This document shows positions 24,900 through 33,011 of a stretch of 34,454 bases of DNA, one piece after another. The stretch spans positions 1 to 34,454 of the forward strand of contig JAJYSJ010000028.1 of the NCBI GenBank assembly GCA_021793645.1. The letters run 5' to 3'. Numbering within the stretch: the stretch's first letter is position 1; each line of letters starts with the position of its first letter. The notes under the pieces were generated by a model. That model was given only the letters and a program-made list of their open reading frames with translations, did not search any database and was not told the DNA's origin. Position numbers and translations under genes: made by a program. This DNA comes from Bacillota bacterium. GTDB taxonomy: Bacteria; Bacillota; Sulfobacillia; JAJZYS01; JAJYTV01.

Positions 24900-26342
24900 A
24901 TGCCATTGGCTTTCATCGCAGGACACGCTCCGCGCACCGACGGCGTCCCACTTTCAGGTGATCGCCGGCTGCAGCTCGCCCTCGTTCTTCGGCATTCCGG
25001 TCCCAACCTTGCTGGCGGCGTACTCGCCGGCCTGTTTCGCCACCTCCAGTCCTCCGGGCTCATGCCGGAAGCACCCGACACGAGCGCCGGCGTGGTGTTC
25101 GCGGCCGGCAACGCATCCGCTATCGAGCGGGCTTTTTCGCTTCAACTGCGCGCGGACGCCACGGGATCGTATGCGCCGGACCGCGAGCCCTCCCTGCCGC
25201 GCAGTCTCGCGGCGGAAGTCTGCGCTGTCATCGGACTGACGAACAAACCGCGCGCGAGGCGGGCAGCCCACCGGTTCGCCGCAGAGAGTCAGCCCTTTCA
25301 GGGCTTCCGACCCGACGAGATTGCCCAGGCGTACGCCTTCGATCAGCTGCCGGCGGGCACAGGACGCGCCGTGCTGCTCGAGTTCGGCTCGGGATACAGG
25401 CAGTCGGACCTCGATCTCTTTTGCATGGAAATGGGCTTGCCGCGTCTGCAGCCGACCGTCCGGCGCATCGACCGCGGCGTGGTGGATCCCGGACTGCAGC
25501 CGGTCGATCTCGAAGCCACGCTGGACCTCGAATGGCTGTGGGCAGCCGCGCGAGGCGGCGAGGTCTTCTTTTTGGAGGCACCTCCGGGATCGAACGACGC
25601 CGCGTTCAGCGTCTATCTGGTTGACGCCCTGCGGTCGGCGCTCGCGCTGCGACCGGACGTCGTCTCGGTCAGTTATGGAGACGGCGAACTGCTCTTCCCG
25701 CCGGCGGAACTGCAGGCGATCGATCTCCTGGTCGCACGGCTGCAGTCCGCAGGCGCCGACACCTTCATCGCGTCAGGGGACCAAGGTGCCTATGGACTGC
25801 ACGAACCAGGGCAGCCTGCCATCGCCCAGGTCGACGCCCCCGCCTGCGTGCCGCATGCCATTGCAGTCGGCGGAACGCACCTCGCCGTAGCAACGGACGG
25901 CAGCATCAAGGAGACGGGCTGGACGGACATCGCACAGAACGGAGCCGGAGGCGGCGGCTTCAGCCAGGTCTTCGCCGCGCCGCAGGACCAGCAAGCCTTC
26001 CTGCCGCCAGGCAGTCAAGGACGCGGGGTGCCTGATCTCGCCATGAATGCGGATCCTCTCTCCGGCTATCAGGTTGTCTTCGAGGCACAGGTCACTGTGG
26101 TCGGCGGCACCAGCGTCGCAGCGCCAGTCGCGGCCGGTGCCGCCTTGCGGCTGCGTGCACAGGTTGGGAAGCTCAGTCTCTCCAGCGCGGTCTACTCGCT
26201 GCCGAAGACAGTGTTCCGCGACATCGTCGAGGGCAACAACAGCTACGCGGGAGTGCAGGGCTACGAGTGCGGTCCGGGTTGGGATCCGGTGACCGGGCGC
26301 GGCGCTCCGCTCTTCGCAGAGATCGCGGCCGCCATCCGCTGA
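24900..26342 (+). CDS. Sedolisin-type serine-carboxyl peptidase (S53, kumamolisin-like)
   Basis: A 480-residue acid peptidase precursor. Residues 1-130 resemble the S53 pro-domain; the mature part starts near FRPDEIAQAYAFDQLPAG. The catalytic set is complete: Glu205 and Asp209 (DLEATLDLEW), oxyanion Asp294 (ASGDQGAYG) and Ser405 (GGTSVAAP). The calcium site is at the end (Asp441, then YECGPGWDPVTG). The family is active at low pH, often outside the cell. No signal peptide is visible at the N-terminus, as in several Bacillus/Alicyclobacillus kumamolisins, so the export route is unclear. The start ATG 24900 has GGAGGG seven bases upstream. It is followed by the ene-reductase gene after 57 bases. 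Confidence 0.9.
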   Translation: MPLAFIAGHAPRTDGVPLSGDRRLQLALVLRHSGPNLAGGVLAGLFRHLQSSGLMPEAPDTSAGVVFAAGNASAIERAFSLQLRADATGSYAPDREPSLPRSLAAEVCAVIGLTNKPRARRAAHRFAAESQPFQGFRPDEIAQAYAFDQLPAGTGRAVLLEFGSGYRQSDLDLFCMEMGLPRLQPTVRRIDRGVVDPGLQPVDLEATLDLEWLWAAARGGEVFFLEAPPGSNDAAFSVYLVDALRSALALRPDVVSVSYGDGELLFPPAELQAIDLLVARLQSAGADTFIASGDQGAYGLHEPGQPAIAQVDAPACVPHAIAVGGTHLAVATDGSIKETGWTDIAQNGAGGGGFSQVFAAPQDQQAFLPPGSQGRGVPDLAMNADPLSGYQVVFEAQVTVVGGTSVAAPVAAGAALRLRAQVGKLSLSSAVYSLPKTVFRDIVEGNNSYAGVQGYECGPGWDPVTGRGAPLFAEIAAAIR

Positions 26343-26399
26343 CGCTTTACAAAGCAAAGTACAGGCGGTACGCTTGCCCGCGTAGGAGGAATCACCGCC

Positions 26400-27416
26400 A
26401 TGCCACACCTCTTCGATCCCTTCGATAGCCGCCGCATGCATCTTCGCAACCGCATCGTCATGTCGCCGATGTGCCAGTACTCCGCGCGGGACGACGGGAC
26501 CGTCACCGATTGGCACTTTGTGCATTACGGAGCGCGCGCCGTCGGTGGCGTAGGCCTCGTACTGCTCGAGATGACCCAAGTCGCCCCCTATGGTCGGCTC
26601 AGCCCAGAGGACCTCGGCATTTGGGACGACGCGCAGATCCCTGGCCTGCGTCGACTCGTCGACTTCGTCCACTCGCAAGGGGTTCCGATCGGCGTCCAGC
26701 TCGGGCACGCGGGCCGCAAGGCCGACCCGATCTTCGACGCCGTCGGCCCGTCCGCCATCGCCTTCTCAGACGATTACCGCGTACCCCATGCGCTCGACGC
26801 GAAAGGGATCGCGACTGTCATCGATCAGTTCGCCCAAGGCGCGCGCCGCGCATTGGAGGCCGGCTTCGACACCGTGGAGCTGCACGGAGCACATGGCTAC
26901 CTGCTGCACCAGTTCCTCTCCCCGATCAGCAACAAGCGCGAGGACGGCTACGGCGGGGATCTCGACGGGCGGGCGCGCCTCATCCTCGAGGTCGCCGACG
27001 CCGTTCGCGGCGTACTGCCGCAGGACATGCCCGTCTGGGCACGCCTGTCAATGCTCGAGGCCGGCGCCGAGGGAGGCTATCCCCTTTCGGACACCCTGGA
27101 GGTAGCCAAGCGCCTCCACGACCGGGGAGTGGATCTGATCGACTGCACCACCGGCGGCAACGCCCCGGTGCGTGAACCCGAGTTCCCCGGCTTTAGGCTG
27201 CCGCTCTCCGCCGCGGTGCACGCATTGGGCGTCCCTTCGATGCCCGTCGGACACATGGAGTATCCGGCGCTTGCCGACGCCGCGATTTCGAGCGGTCAGG
27301 CGGATCTCGTCGCGCTCGCGCGCGGTCTTTTGCGCAACCCGCACTGGGCGCTTGCGGCGCAGCAGGCGCTGCAGGTCGACCCCACGCCGCCGGAGCAGTA
27401 CCGCCGCGCGTACTAG
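26400..27416 (+). CDS. namA: NADPH-dependent ene-reductase, YqjM/NamA class of old yellow enzymes
   Basis: A 338-residue FMN flavoprotein that reduces activated C=C bonds with NADPH. YqjM-type residues are present: Cys25 and Tyr27 (SPMCQYS), the substrate pair His162/His165 (LHGAHGYLLHQFLSP), RARLILEV, and the C-terminal arginine finger in QYRRAY (Arg336), which reaches into the neighbouring subunit. The start ATG 26400 is preceded by AGGAGG. It probably begins a transcript with the HAD and site-2-protease genes downstream, although a 50-base gap separates it from the HAD gene. Confidence 0.93.
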   Translation: MPHLFDPFDSRRMHLRNRIVMSPMCQYSARDDGTVTDWHFVHYGARAVGGVGLVLLEMTQVAPYGRLSPEDLGIWDDAQIPGLRRLVDFVHSQGVPIGVQLGHAGRKADPIFDAVGPSAIAFSDDYRVPHALDAKGIATVIDQFAQGARRALEAGFDTVELHGAHGYLLHQFLSPISNKREDGYGGDLDGRARLILEVADAVRGVLPQDMPVWARLSMLEAGAEGGYPLSDTLEVAKRLHDRGVDLIDCTTGGNAPVREPEFPGFRLPLSAAVHALGVPSMPVGHMEYPALADAAISSGQADLVALARGLLRNPHWALAAQQALQVDPTPPEQYRRAY

Positions 27417-27467
27417 CGACAGGAAGCAGCCGCGCCCACCGCGAAGACGCGCGCAGGAGGCGAGTCC

Positions 27468-28133
27468 TTGTCGCTCGCGCTGTTTGACCTCGACCGCACG
27501 CTCATTGACGGCTACGCCTACGCACGGCTGATGCCGGAACTCTGGCGTCGCGGCATCCGCCGCACCGGGCTCATGCGGCTGGTGAGCCGCCTTGTGATCG
27601 CTCGGGCAACATCGCGTGCGCCGCTGAGCAGCTGGTGGCCTCAAGCCTTCGCCAGCTACCTTGGAGGGCTCGCGGCAACGGACGTCGCGCAGGCCTGCGC
27701 GGTCGCCGCGGAGCGCGTAAGGGCGGCCGTGCGCAAGGAGCTCCAGCAGGAGCTGGAGACTCGGCGCGCGGCAGGCGACGAACTGTGGCTGGTGACAGCG
27801 ACCGTCCATCCCCTGGCGGAACCTGTCGCGGCCGCCCTCGGCTTCGAAGAATGCCTTTCGACGCAGGTCGCCGCAGCGGACGGGAGATTCGAGCGCTTCC
27901 TTGCAGGGCCGGTCTGCCGAGGCCAGGAGAAGCTTGCCCGCGTCCGCCAGCGCCTTTTGGAACGCGGACTGCCCGACGACCTTAGCAGTGTCAGCTACTA
28001 CGCGGACGGGAAGGAAGACCTTCCGCTGCTCGCCGCCGTCGGGCAAGCGATCGCGGTCTGCCCGGACGCGGGTTTGGCTCCGATCGCCCGGTCGCGCGGA
28101 TTCCGCATTCTCGGCGCGCCGCGCGCGAAATGA
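27468..28133 (+). CDS. HAD-IB family phosphatase
   Basis: A 221-residue haloacid-dehalogenase-type hydrolase. The nucleophile motif is FDLDRTLI (Asp7, Asp9), motif II is the Thr in LVTAT, and motif III/IV is YADGKEDLPLL. The helical cap between motifs I and II places it in subfamily IB with SerB-like phosphoserine phosphatases and lipid-phosphate phosphatases. The start TTG 27468 has AGGAGGCG six bases upstream. The stop overlaps the start of the site-2 protease (ATGA). The substrate is unknown. Confidence 0.87.
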   Translation: MSLALFDLDRTLIDGYAYARLMPELWRRGIRRTGLMRLVSRLVIARATSRAPLSSWWPQAFASYLGGLAATDVAQACAVAAERVRAAVRKELQQELETRRAAGDELWLVTATVHPLAEPVAAALGFEECLSTQVAAADGRFERFLAGPVCRGQEKLARVRQRLLERGLPDDLSSVSYYADGKEDLPLLAAVGQAIAVCPDAGLAPIARSRGFRILGAPRAK

Positions 28134-28876
28134 CGTCGGGACAGCCGCCGAACTGGCGCCGCCGCCTGTCCGCCATCGGTGCGGCCATCTTGCTGGCGCT
28201 GGCAAAGCTGAAGACCATCGCGCTCTTGGCGCTGCACATCCCTTTCCTCGGTTCCGGCTTGACCTTTCTCCTGAGCGCGTGGGTCTACGGCGCGAGCTTC
28301 GGATGGACGTTCGGCGTCGGATTCGCCGTCCTGCTGCTGCTCCATGAGCTTGGACATTTCGTTGCGATCCGCGCGTACGGCCTGCCTGCCGGCGCGCCGG
28401 TATTCATTCCCTTCCTGGGTGCCGCGATCTTCCTGCGCCAGCAGCCGCAGTCTCCGCAGCAGGAGTTCGTCATCGCGGCGGCCGGGCCGCTCGCGGGGAC
28501 GCTTGCGAGTGCAGCAGTCTGGGTGCTCGGCGCCCTTCTTGGCCAGGACGTGCTGCGCACGCTGGCCTACTTTGGGTTCTTCCTCCAGGCCTTCAACCTG
28601 ATCCCCGTGTGGCCGCTCGACGGTGGCCGCATGGTGGCAGCAGTCGACCGCCGCATCTGGTGGGTCGGCGTGCCTGTGCTGCTGATCATGGCTTGGCTGG
28701 GCCACTCACCGATCGGCATCCTGATCGTCGCCGTGCTGCTCTGGCAGTTCTTCACGCAGCGCCACATGGCTTCGCCGGACCTCCCGGTGCCGCCGCTTCA
28801 GCGGCTCGCCTTCGGTGCCGTGTGGCTGGGTCTACTGGTCGTCAACCTGGGACTCGGTCGTGTTTCCGGGGGGTAG
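28130..28876 (+). CDS. Site-2 protease family membrane metalloprotease (M50)
   Basis: A 248-residue integral membrane protease. Zinc ligands are in LLHELGHF (His72, His76, catalytic Glu73), and the third ligand is in LIPVWPLDGGRM (Asp164). The rest is five to six membrane helices. Such proteases cut membrane-embedded regulators (anti-sigma factors, signal remnants); SpoIVFB belongs to the same superfamily, but this protein lacks a CBS domain and its target is unknown. It is coupled to the HAD gene by ATGA. Immediately downstream lies a polysaccharide deacetylase remnant. Confidence 0.88.
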   Translation: MTSGQPPNWRRRLSAIGAAILLALAKLKTIALLALHIPFLGSGLTFLLSAWVYGASFGWTFGVGFAVLLLLHELGHFVAIRAYGLPAGAPVFIPFLGAAIFLRQQPQSPQQEFVIAAAGPLAGTLASAAVWVLGALLGQDVLRTLAYFGFFLQAFNLIPVWPLDGGRMVAAVDRRIWWVGVPVLLIMAWLGHSPIGILIVAVLLWQFFTQRHMASPDLPVPPLQRLAFGAVWLGLLVVNLGLGRVSGG

Positions 28877-28906
28877 GCGTGCGCTGCGCGCATGCCCTGC
28901 CGCTTC

Positions 28907-29047
28907 AACGGCGGAGGCCCACGGGGTCATATGGTGCGCGCTTTGGCGCTGATCCTACAGGGGTTGAATGAACGGGGCTATCGTTCGATCACTGTGCAAG
29001 ATCTCGTCCGCCTTGGTCCCGTGGTCGCGCATCATCAAGATGTGTAG
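28907..29047 (+). pseudogene. C-terminal remnant of a polysaccharide deacetylase
   Basis: Translated in frame, 28907-29047 reads NGGGPRGHMVRALALILQG, then LNERGYRSITVQDLVRLGPV, ending at TAG. This is the typical end of PdaA/PgdA-type polysaccharide deacetylases (HDGGG..TVRALP.ILQGLKERGYRFVTVSEL). The catalytic NodB domain is absent; only about 46 codons remain, 30 bases after the site-2 protease stop. Confidence 0.6.
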
Positions 29048-29079
29048 TCCGCCCGGATGGAACACATCGACGCTGCGCC

Positions 29080-29520
29080 GTCGCGGGCTTCGGGTTCTAC
29101 GACGCACCGTGGCTGTACACCTTCGCCGGTGGCCGAGGGATCTTCACCGGCCGCAACGGCTTCGATGTCGCCTTCATCCAGTTCGTCCTCACACAGATCC
29201 GCTTCTACGAAGGCCCGGTGCACGGTTACTACCACCAGGCGACCCGAAATGCCGTGATCGCCTTCCAGACCGCTCAGGGGATCGCCGCAGACGGCGTCGT
29301 AGGACCGATCACGTTCTACAACATCGGGCTGCGAAACCCCGTCCCGGCACCTCAGCCACTCGGCATGGCCTGGCCGCCCGGGTCGCCGCCCCTCCCGATT
29401 GACTGCTGCGCCGTATTTCCCCCCAGGGGTTCCCCTCGTTTCGCTCGAGGGCGGATCGCTATGGCTACGCCAGCAAGCGACCGAATACCAGCTCTTGGCG
29501 ACTGCGGTCTTGCCCCCTGA
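29080..29520 (+). pseudogene. Frameshifted peptidoglycan-binding-domain protein
   Basis: One frame encodes AGFGFYDAPWLYTFAGGRGI, then a PG_binding_1 repeat (DVAFIQFVLTQIRFYEGPVH through QGIAADGVVGPITFYN) up to about 29415. The coding trend then jumps at a CCCCCC run to another frame (YFPPGVPLVSLEGGSLWLRQ), which continues to about 29520. No start codon or ribosome binding site is obvious at the left end. The single shift at a homopolymer could also be a sequencing error, but the missing start and the abrupt loss of homology to the right favour a relic. Confidence 0.6.
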
Positions 29521-29650
29521 CCGCGTCGTCGCGCTGCAGGAAGTCCCCGAGGACCTCTTCGGCGGCGAGCGCGCGGCGCCTGGCCTCCTCCATGGAGAGG
29601 AGGACGGCGGGGTCGAAATGGCGGTGTCCCGCGTGGTGCTCGTGCGGCAC
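29465..29650 (-). pseudogene. Truncated 61-codon frame, possibly the start of a methyltransferase
   Basis: Begins with GTG 29650, 22 bases after the MFS stop on the same strand, preceded by AAGGGATGG. The first 35 or so residues (HAGHRHFDPAVLLSMEEARR...EVLGDFL) recall the N-terminus of small UbiE-like methyltransferases (FDP..LLS.ER..WLDPEEVL), but the SAM-binding GxGxG domain that should follow is missing. From about 29520 downward the DNA is antisense to the peptidoglycan-binding relic. I read it as a deletion or recombination junction; the family assignment is tentative. Confidence 0.35.
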
Positions 29651-29674
29651 GAAACCATCCCTTCGTCGCGAAGA

Positions 29675-31141
29675 TCAGCTGCGGGCGGCGGCGGCTTCGG
29701 CGCGCTGCTCCTCCTCCGGACGCTGCGGCGCCTGCATCATCAGGATGCCGATCGCGCCGAACAGCAGTCCGCTCCAGAAGACGCCGCGGAAGCCGAGCAG
29801 GAAGACGGCCGGATACGAGGCGGAGGTGTGGGACGGGGCGGGGCCGATGCCCGCGAGGATCCAGAAGATCGAGAGCTCGATCGAGGCGACGGCCACGCCG
29901 ACCGAGCGGCCGAGGTTGCGCTGGACCGCGAGGAGACTCGAGGCGAGGCCGGTATCCTTGGCCGGCACCGAGTTCAGCACGGCCGTGTTGTTCGGCGCGT
30001 TGTAGAGCCCGGACGCGGTGCCGATCGCGAGCAGGATGAGCATCACCGCCCAGAGCGGCGGGTTGGCGGGAAGCAGCGCCAGGGCGGCGTCCGAGACCAT
30101 AAAGAGCGCAAGGCCGACGCGTCCGGGCAGGAGGACGCCGAGGCGATCGACGAGCTGTCCGCCGAACGGCGAGACGACGATCATGCCGAGCGCCTGAGGG
30201 ATGAGGCTGAGGCCGACGACGGCGATCGGCTCGCGCAGCACGAGGCGCAGGTAGAACGGCATCAGCAGCGAGGGGGCCATCATCAGGAGCCAGTACGCCA
30301 TCCCGGCGACCATATTGCGCCAGAACGGTGCGATCGCAAAGAGCCGTAGCGGCATGACCGGGCGCGCCGCGCTGCGCTCGTGCCGGATGAAGACGGCCAT
30401 CGCCAGGGCCGTGAGCAGCAGCAGCCAGAGCCCCACCACCTGGTGCAGGTTCGACAGGCCGAACTGCAGGAGCGTCGTCGCGGCCAGGAAGAGCCCTGCG
30501 CCGAACCAGTCGAGGCGACGCAGGCTGAGGCCGTGGTCGCGCGGAAAGGCGGGCAAGTAGCGCCAGGATGCCCAGATGCCCCAGACGCCGATCGGCAGGT
30601 TCACCCAGAAGATGCTCGGCCAGCCGTAGAGGGCGGTGAGGAGTCCGCCGATCGGCGGGCCCGCGAGCGTTCCCGCCGCCACGACGGAACCGATCATGCC
30701 GAGCGCCTTGCCGCGGCCCTCGATCGGGAACGTCAGCACGACGATCGCCATCACGTTGGCCTGGATGATCGCGCCGCCGATGCCCTGCAGCATGCGCGCA
30801 CCGACGAGCGGCAGGAACCCGGAGGAGAGCGCCGCAAGCACGGACCCGAGCGTGAAGGCGCCGATCCCGAGCACGAAGAGACGCTTTCGCCCGACGAGGT
30901 CCGCCACCTGCCCCGTCAGCGGCAGCACCCCCGTGATCACGAGGAGGTAGGACGTCACGACCCACTGCAGGGCGGCAATCGGCAGGGCGAACTCGCGCTG
31001 CATCACCGGCAGCGCGACGTTCACGGCCGTCGCGTCGATGTTCACCATCAGGGTTCCTGTCGTCGCCGCCGCGAAGCTCAGCCAGAGTGCGGAGCCCCGC
31101 AGCGATGGCATCGCGCCTGAGGCGGTGGGATGCTTGGGCAT
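29675..31141 (-). CDS. MFS multidrug efflux pump, DHA2 (EmrB/QacA) type
   Basis: A 488-residue, 14-helix drug:H+ antiporter. It has motif D1 in MVNIDATAVNVALP, motif A in GQVADLVGRKRLFVLG, and motif C in GTLAGPPIGGLLTALYGWPS, with FWVNLPIG following, as is normal for this group. The open frame extends to 31246, but ATG 31141 has AAGGAG six bases upstream and a sensible N-terminus. It lies 80 bases after the Fur-family gene on the same strand and probably shares its transcript, so it may respond to metal. The substrate is unknown. Confidence 0.88.
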   Translation of the reverse strand: MPKHPTASGAMPSLRGSALWLSFAAATTGTLMVNIDATAVNVALPVMQREFALPIAALQWVVTSYLLVITGVLPLTGQVADLVGRKRLFVLGIGAFTLGSVLAALSSGFLPLVGARMLQGIGGAIIQANVMAIVVLTFPIEGRGKALGMIGSVVAAGTLAGPPIGGLLTALYGWPSIFWVNLPIGVWGIWASWRYLPAFPRDHGLSLRRLDWFGAGLFLAATTLLQFGLSNLHQVVGLWLLLLTALAMAVFIRHERSAARPVMPLRLFAIAPFWRNMVAGMAYWLLMMAPSLLMPFYLRLVLREPIAVVGLSLIPQALGMIVVSPFGGQLVDRLGVLLPGRVGLALFMVSDAALALLPANPPLWAVMLILLAIGTASGLYNAPNNTAVLNSVPAKDTGLASSLLAVQRNLGRSVGVAVASIELSIFWILAGIGPAPSHTSASYPAVFLLGFRGVFWSGLLFGAIGILMMQAPQRPEEEQRAEAAAARS

Positions 31142-31221
31142 GTTCTGCTCCTTGGGCTTGTCCTTTGCGTGAGCGGGGATGCGGGACAGGGTACAAACAA
31201 TGGGACGATCCGGCAAGCTGC

Positions 31222-31680
31222 CTACGCCGTCGCGCAGCGCGCGCACAGGCCGTAATAGTCGAGGCTGTGGCTCTGTACCTGGAAGCCCCAGGCGTCGCCG
31301 ACGCGAACCTGTGCCTCCGAGAGACCGCAGCCTTCGACTTCCCAGACGCCCCAGCAGGCGGAGCAGATCAGGTGGTGGTGGTGGCGGTCGGAGCAGAAGG
31401 CGTAGTGCGCCTCGGCGCTCTCGCTGAGATGGTCGTGCAGGACGTAGGCCGCTCCGATCTCGGCGAGCAGCGCCAGGGTGCGGTAGACGGTCATCACGCC
31501 GACGCGGTCGCCTTGCGCGCCCAGGCGGTCCGCCAGCTGGCGGGCGGTGAGGGCGCAGGGGGAAGCGAGGAGCTCCTGGGCCACGAGGCGGCGCTGCGGC
31601 GTCGCGGCGTGACCCGAGCGGACCATGCGTTCCAGTGCGCGATCGAGAAGGATCTGCTGCGAGGCATCGAGCTGTGGCAT
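31222..31680 (-). CDS. Fur-family metal-responsive repressor
   Basis: A 152-residue regulator. A winged helix-turn-helix occupies residues 20-85 (TPQRRLVAQELLAS, GVMTVYRTLALLAEIG). The dimerisation domain carries the metal-site histidines (DRHHHHLICSACW) and two CxxC pairs, CSAC and the C-terminal CARC, which bind structural zinc in Fur, Zur and PerR. Which metal it senses cannot be told. TTG 31689 overlaps the preceding stop but sits against the CGGAG; ATG 31680 is nine bases from it and is preferred. It is the second gene after the Fur-like operator at 32542-32566, so it probably represses its own operon. Confidence 0.9.
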   Translation of the reverse strand: MPQLDASQQILLDRALERMVRSGHAATPQRRLVAQELLASPCALTARQLADRLGAQGDRVGVMTVYRTLALLAEIGAAYVLHDHLSESAEAHYAFCSDRHHHHLICSACWGVWEVEGCGLSEAQVRVGDAWGFQVQSHSLDYYGLCARCATA

Positions 31681-31685
31681 TTCGG

Positions 31686-32540
31686 TCAACTCCGCTGTAG
31701 AAGTGCGCGTTCGCGCCGGACGCCGCGGGCGACCGACGTGAGGCCGATGCCGAGAACGACGAAGATCACGAGGACGAGTCCGATGTTGATGCTGTCGAGG
31801 TTCGGGATGGCGATATGGGTCGGCAGCGACCAGTTCACGGCCGCCGGCCAGAGCACGCCGGCGAGGCCGGCCAGTGCGAAGGCGAAGCCACCGAAATAGA
31901 GGGTCTCACCGGCCGAACGCGCCGCGATCGACTGGATCGAGCGGTCCGGCAGGTGCAGGCGGCGCATGTAGTAGCCGAACAGTGCACCGGCGGGGGCCTG
32001 GATGATCAGGGTGCCGATCCCGAAGAGCAGACCGGGCAGGAAGCCGAAGGCAGGCCCCGGCATGCTCGGCGCGAGCACCGTGTAGAGGACGAGCGCGTAG
32101 GCGCCGACGCCGAAGCCCGCGATCACGCCGTGCAGCGCGGCCATCTGCGGCGTGACGAAGGGGCGCGGCGGGCCGCCTGCGGCGTGGTGCTCGCGCGCCC
32201 GGCGCAGCGCGATGTAGCCGGCGATGGCCATCGCGCTGCCGACGGCGATGTAGACCGGGTTGTTGATCGCGGGGGAGGACAGCACGCGGCTCAGGCCGAG
32301 GTACGCAAGTTCCGAGAGGACAGCGCGCTGCAGTGTGAACGCGAGGGCGAAGATGCCGCCGACGATCAGGCCGCCGCGTACGGAGTAGGTACCGATCGCA
32401 TAGCTGAACGTGATCGGCCAGGTGTGCTCGTCGGGGGTGATGCCGTGCACGACCCCGAGCAGGAGCGCGAAGGCAAGGCTGAGGCCGAACGGCAACACGG
32501 CCCCGCTGTGCAGAGAGGAGAACAAGCGCCCCGCCCCCAA
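31686..32540 (-). CDS. Polytopic membrane protein, probable metal transporter
   Basis: A 284-residue membrane protein with about seven helices. The N-terminal segment LLLGVVHGITPDEHTWPITF resembles the His/Asp/Glu signature of NiCoT/RcnA and UreH-type metal transporters (HA.DPDH), where such residues bind Ni or Co; here the spacing is H-x4-DEH. The open frame starts with TTG 32540, next to the operator; TTG 32525, behind GGGGGCGGGG, is an alternative. The stop overlaps the start region of the Fur-family gene. Control by a Fur-like operator supports a role in metal handling, but direction and ion are unknown. Confidence 0.7.
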   Translation of the reverse strand: MGAGRLFSSLHSGAVLPFGLSLAFALLLGVVHGITPDEHTWPITFSYAIGTYSVRGGLIVGGIFALAFTLQRAVLSELAYLGLSRVLSSPAINNPVYIAVGSAMAIAGYIALRRAREHHAAGGPPRPFVTPQMAALHGVIAGFGVGAYALVLYTVLAPSMPGPAFGFLPGLLFGIGTLIIQAPAGALFGYYMRRLHLPDRSIQSIAARSAGETLYFGGFAFALAGLAGVLWPAAVNWSLPTHIAIPNLDSINIGLVLVIFVVLGIGLTSVARGVRRERALLQRS

Positions 32541-32541
32541 T

Positions 32542-32566
32542 TGATAATGGTTCTCACTAACGATAA
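32542..32566 (-). promoter_or_regulatory. Fur-like operator
   Basis: Plus-strand TGATAATGGTTCTCA (32542-32556) matches the 7-1-7 Fur box TGATAAT-n-ATTATCA in 12 of 14 arm positions, and the stretch continues as CTAACGATAA, giving overlapping half-sites. It lies between the -10 hexamer and the start of the first gene, an ideal place for repression by the Fur-family protein encoded two genes on. Confidence 0.6.
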
Positions 32567-32594
32567 CCTATACCAGTCCAGAGCGGAGCGTCAA
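32567..32594 (-). promoter_or_regulatory. Sigma-A promoter of the metal operon
   Basis: On the minus strand, TTGACG (32594-32589) and TATAGG (32572-32567) are separated by 16 bases. The -35 matches the consensus at five of six positions. The Fur-like operator follows at once. Confidence 0.6.
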
Positions 32595-32651
32595 GCGCTT
32601 TCTAGCGTGGATCGCACAGCAGGAGGTCACGGATGCGCTGCGAGATGGTGA

Positions 32652-32880
32652 CCTGTTGCGGTCGAAGATGAGGCCTGCCGCGCCGGCCTCGAGGCACGGT
32701 ACCGGCTTTCTGGGCACTTCGTCGGCCGAGCCCTTCTCTCCGCCGGACTGCATGACCTGACGCAGCATCCCGGCTTCGTCCATATTCAGGCCGGGATAGG
32801 GCGCGAGCGAAAGATTCGCCTACTCAGCGTCGAACTTCGACACGTTCAACTTGACGACGTCGGCGCCCAGCTTAGCGACG
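32652..32880 (-). pseudogene. Remnant of a DhnA/LsrF-type class I aldolase
   Basis: In one frame on the minus strand lie KLGADVVKLNVSKFDAE, a TAG stop (32822-32820), then MLRQVMQSGGEKGSADEV and EAGAAGLIFDRN. These resemble the two phosphate-barrel motifs near the end of DhnA/LsrF aldolases (GADivK..., GG.k..deevL..v..aleAGAaGvifGRN). The catalytic lysine region and N-terminus are missing, the second motif reads FDRN in place of FGRN, and an in-frame stop separates the parts. Confidence 0.5.
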
Positions 32881-33011
32881 GGAGATCCGCGCCCGACCCG
32901 CCGCGCGGGGGCTTCCGCCAAGGCGGTGACGCTCGACCGGACGGTCTTGCAGCAGAAGGTTCCCGCCGCACGGAAGCGATCCCGAAAGCACTGGCCTTGG
33001 GAGACGCGACC

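Noticed and set aside
29352-31196. 614-codon minus-strand frame overlapping the DHA2 pump
   Set aside because: Arg/Pro/Ala-rich shadow in another frame of the same strand; the pump frame has all family motifs.
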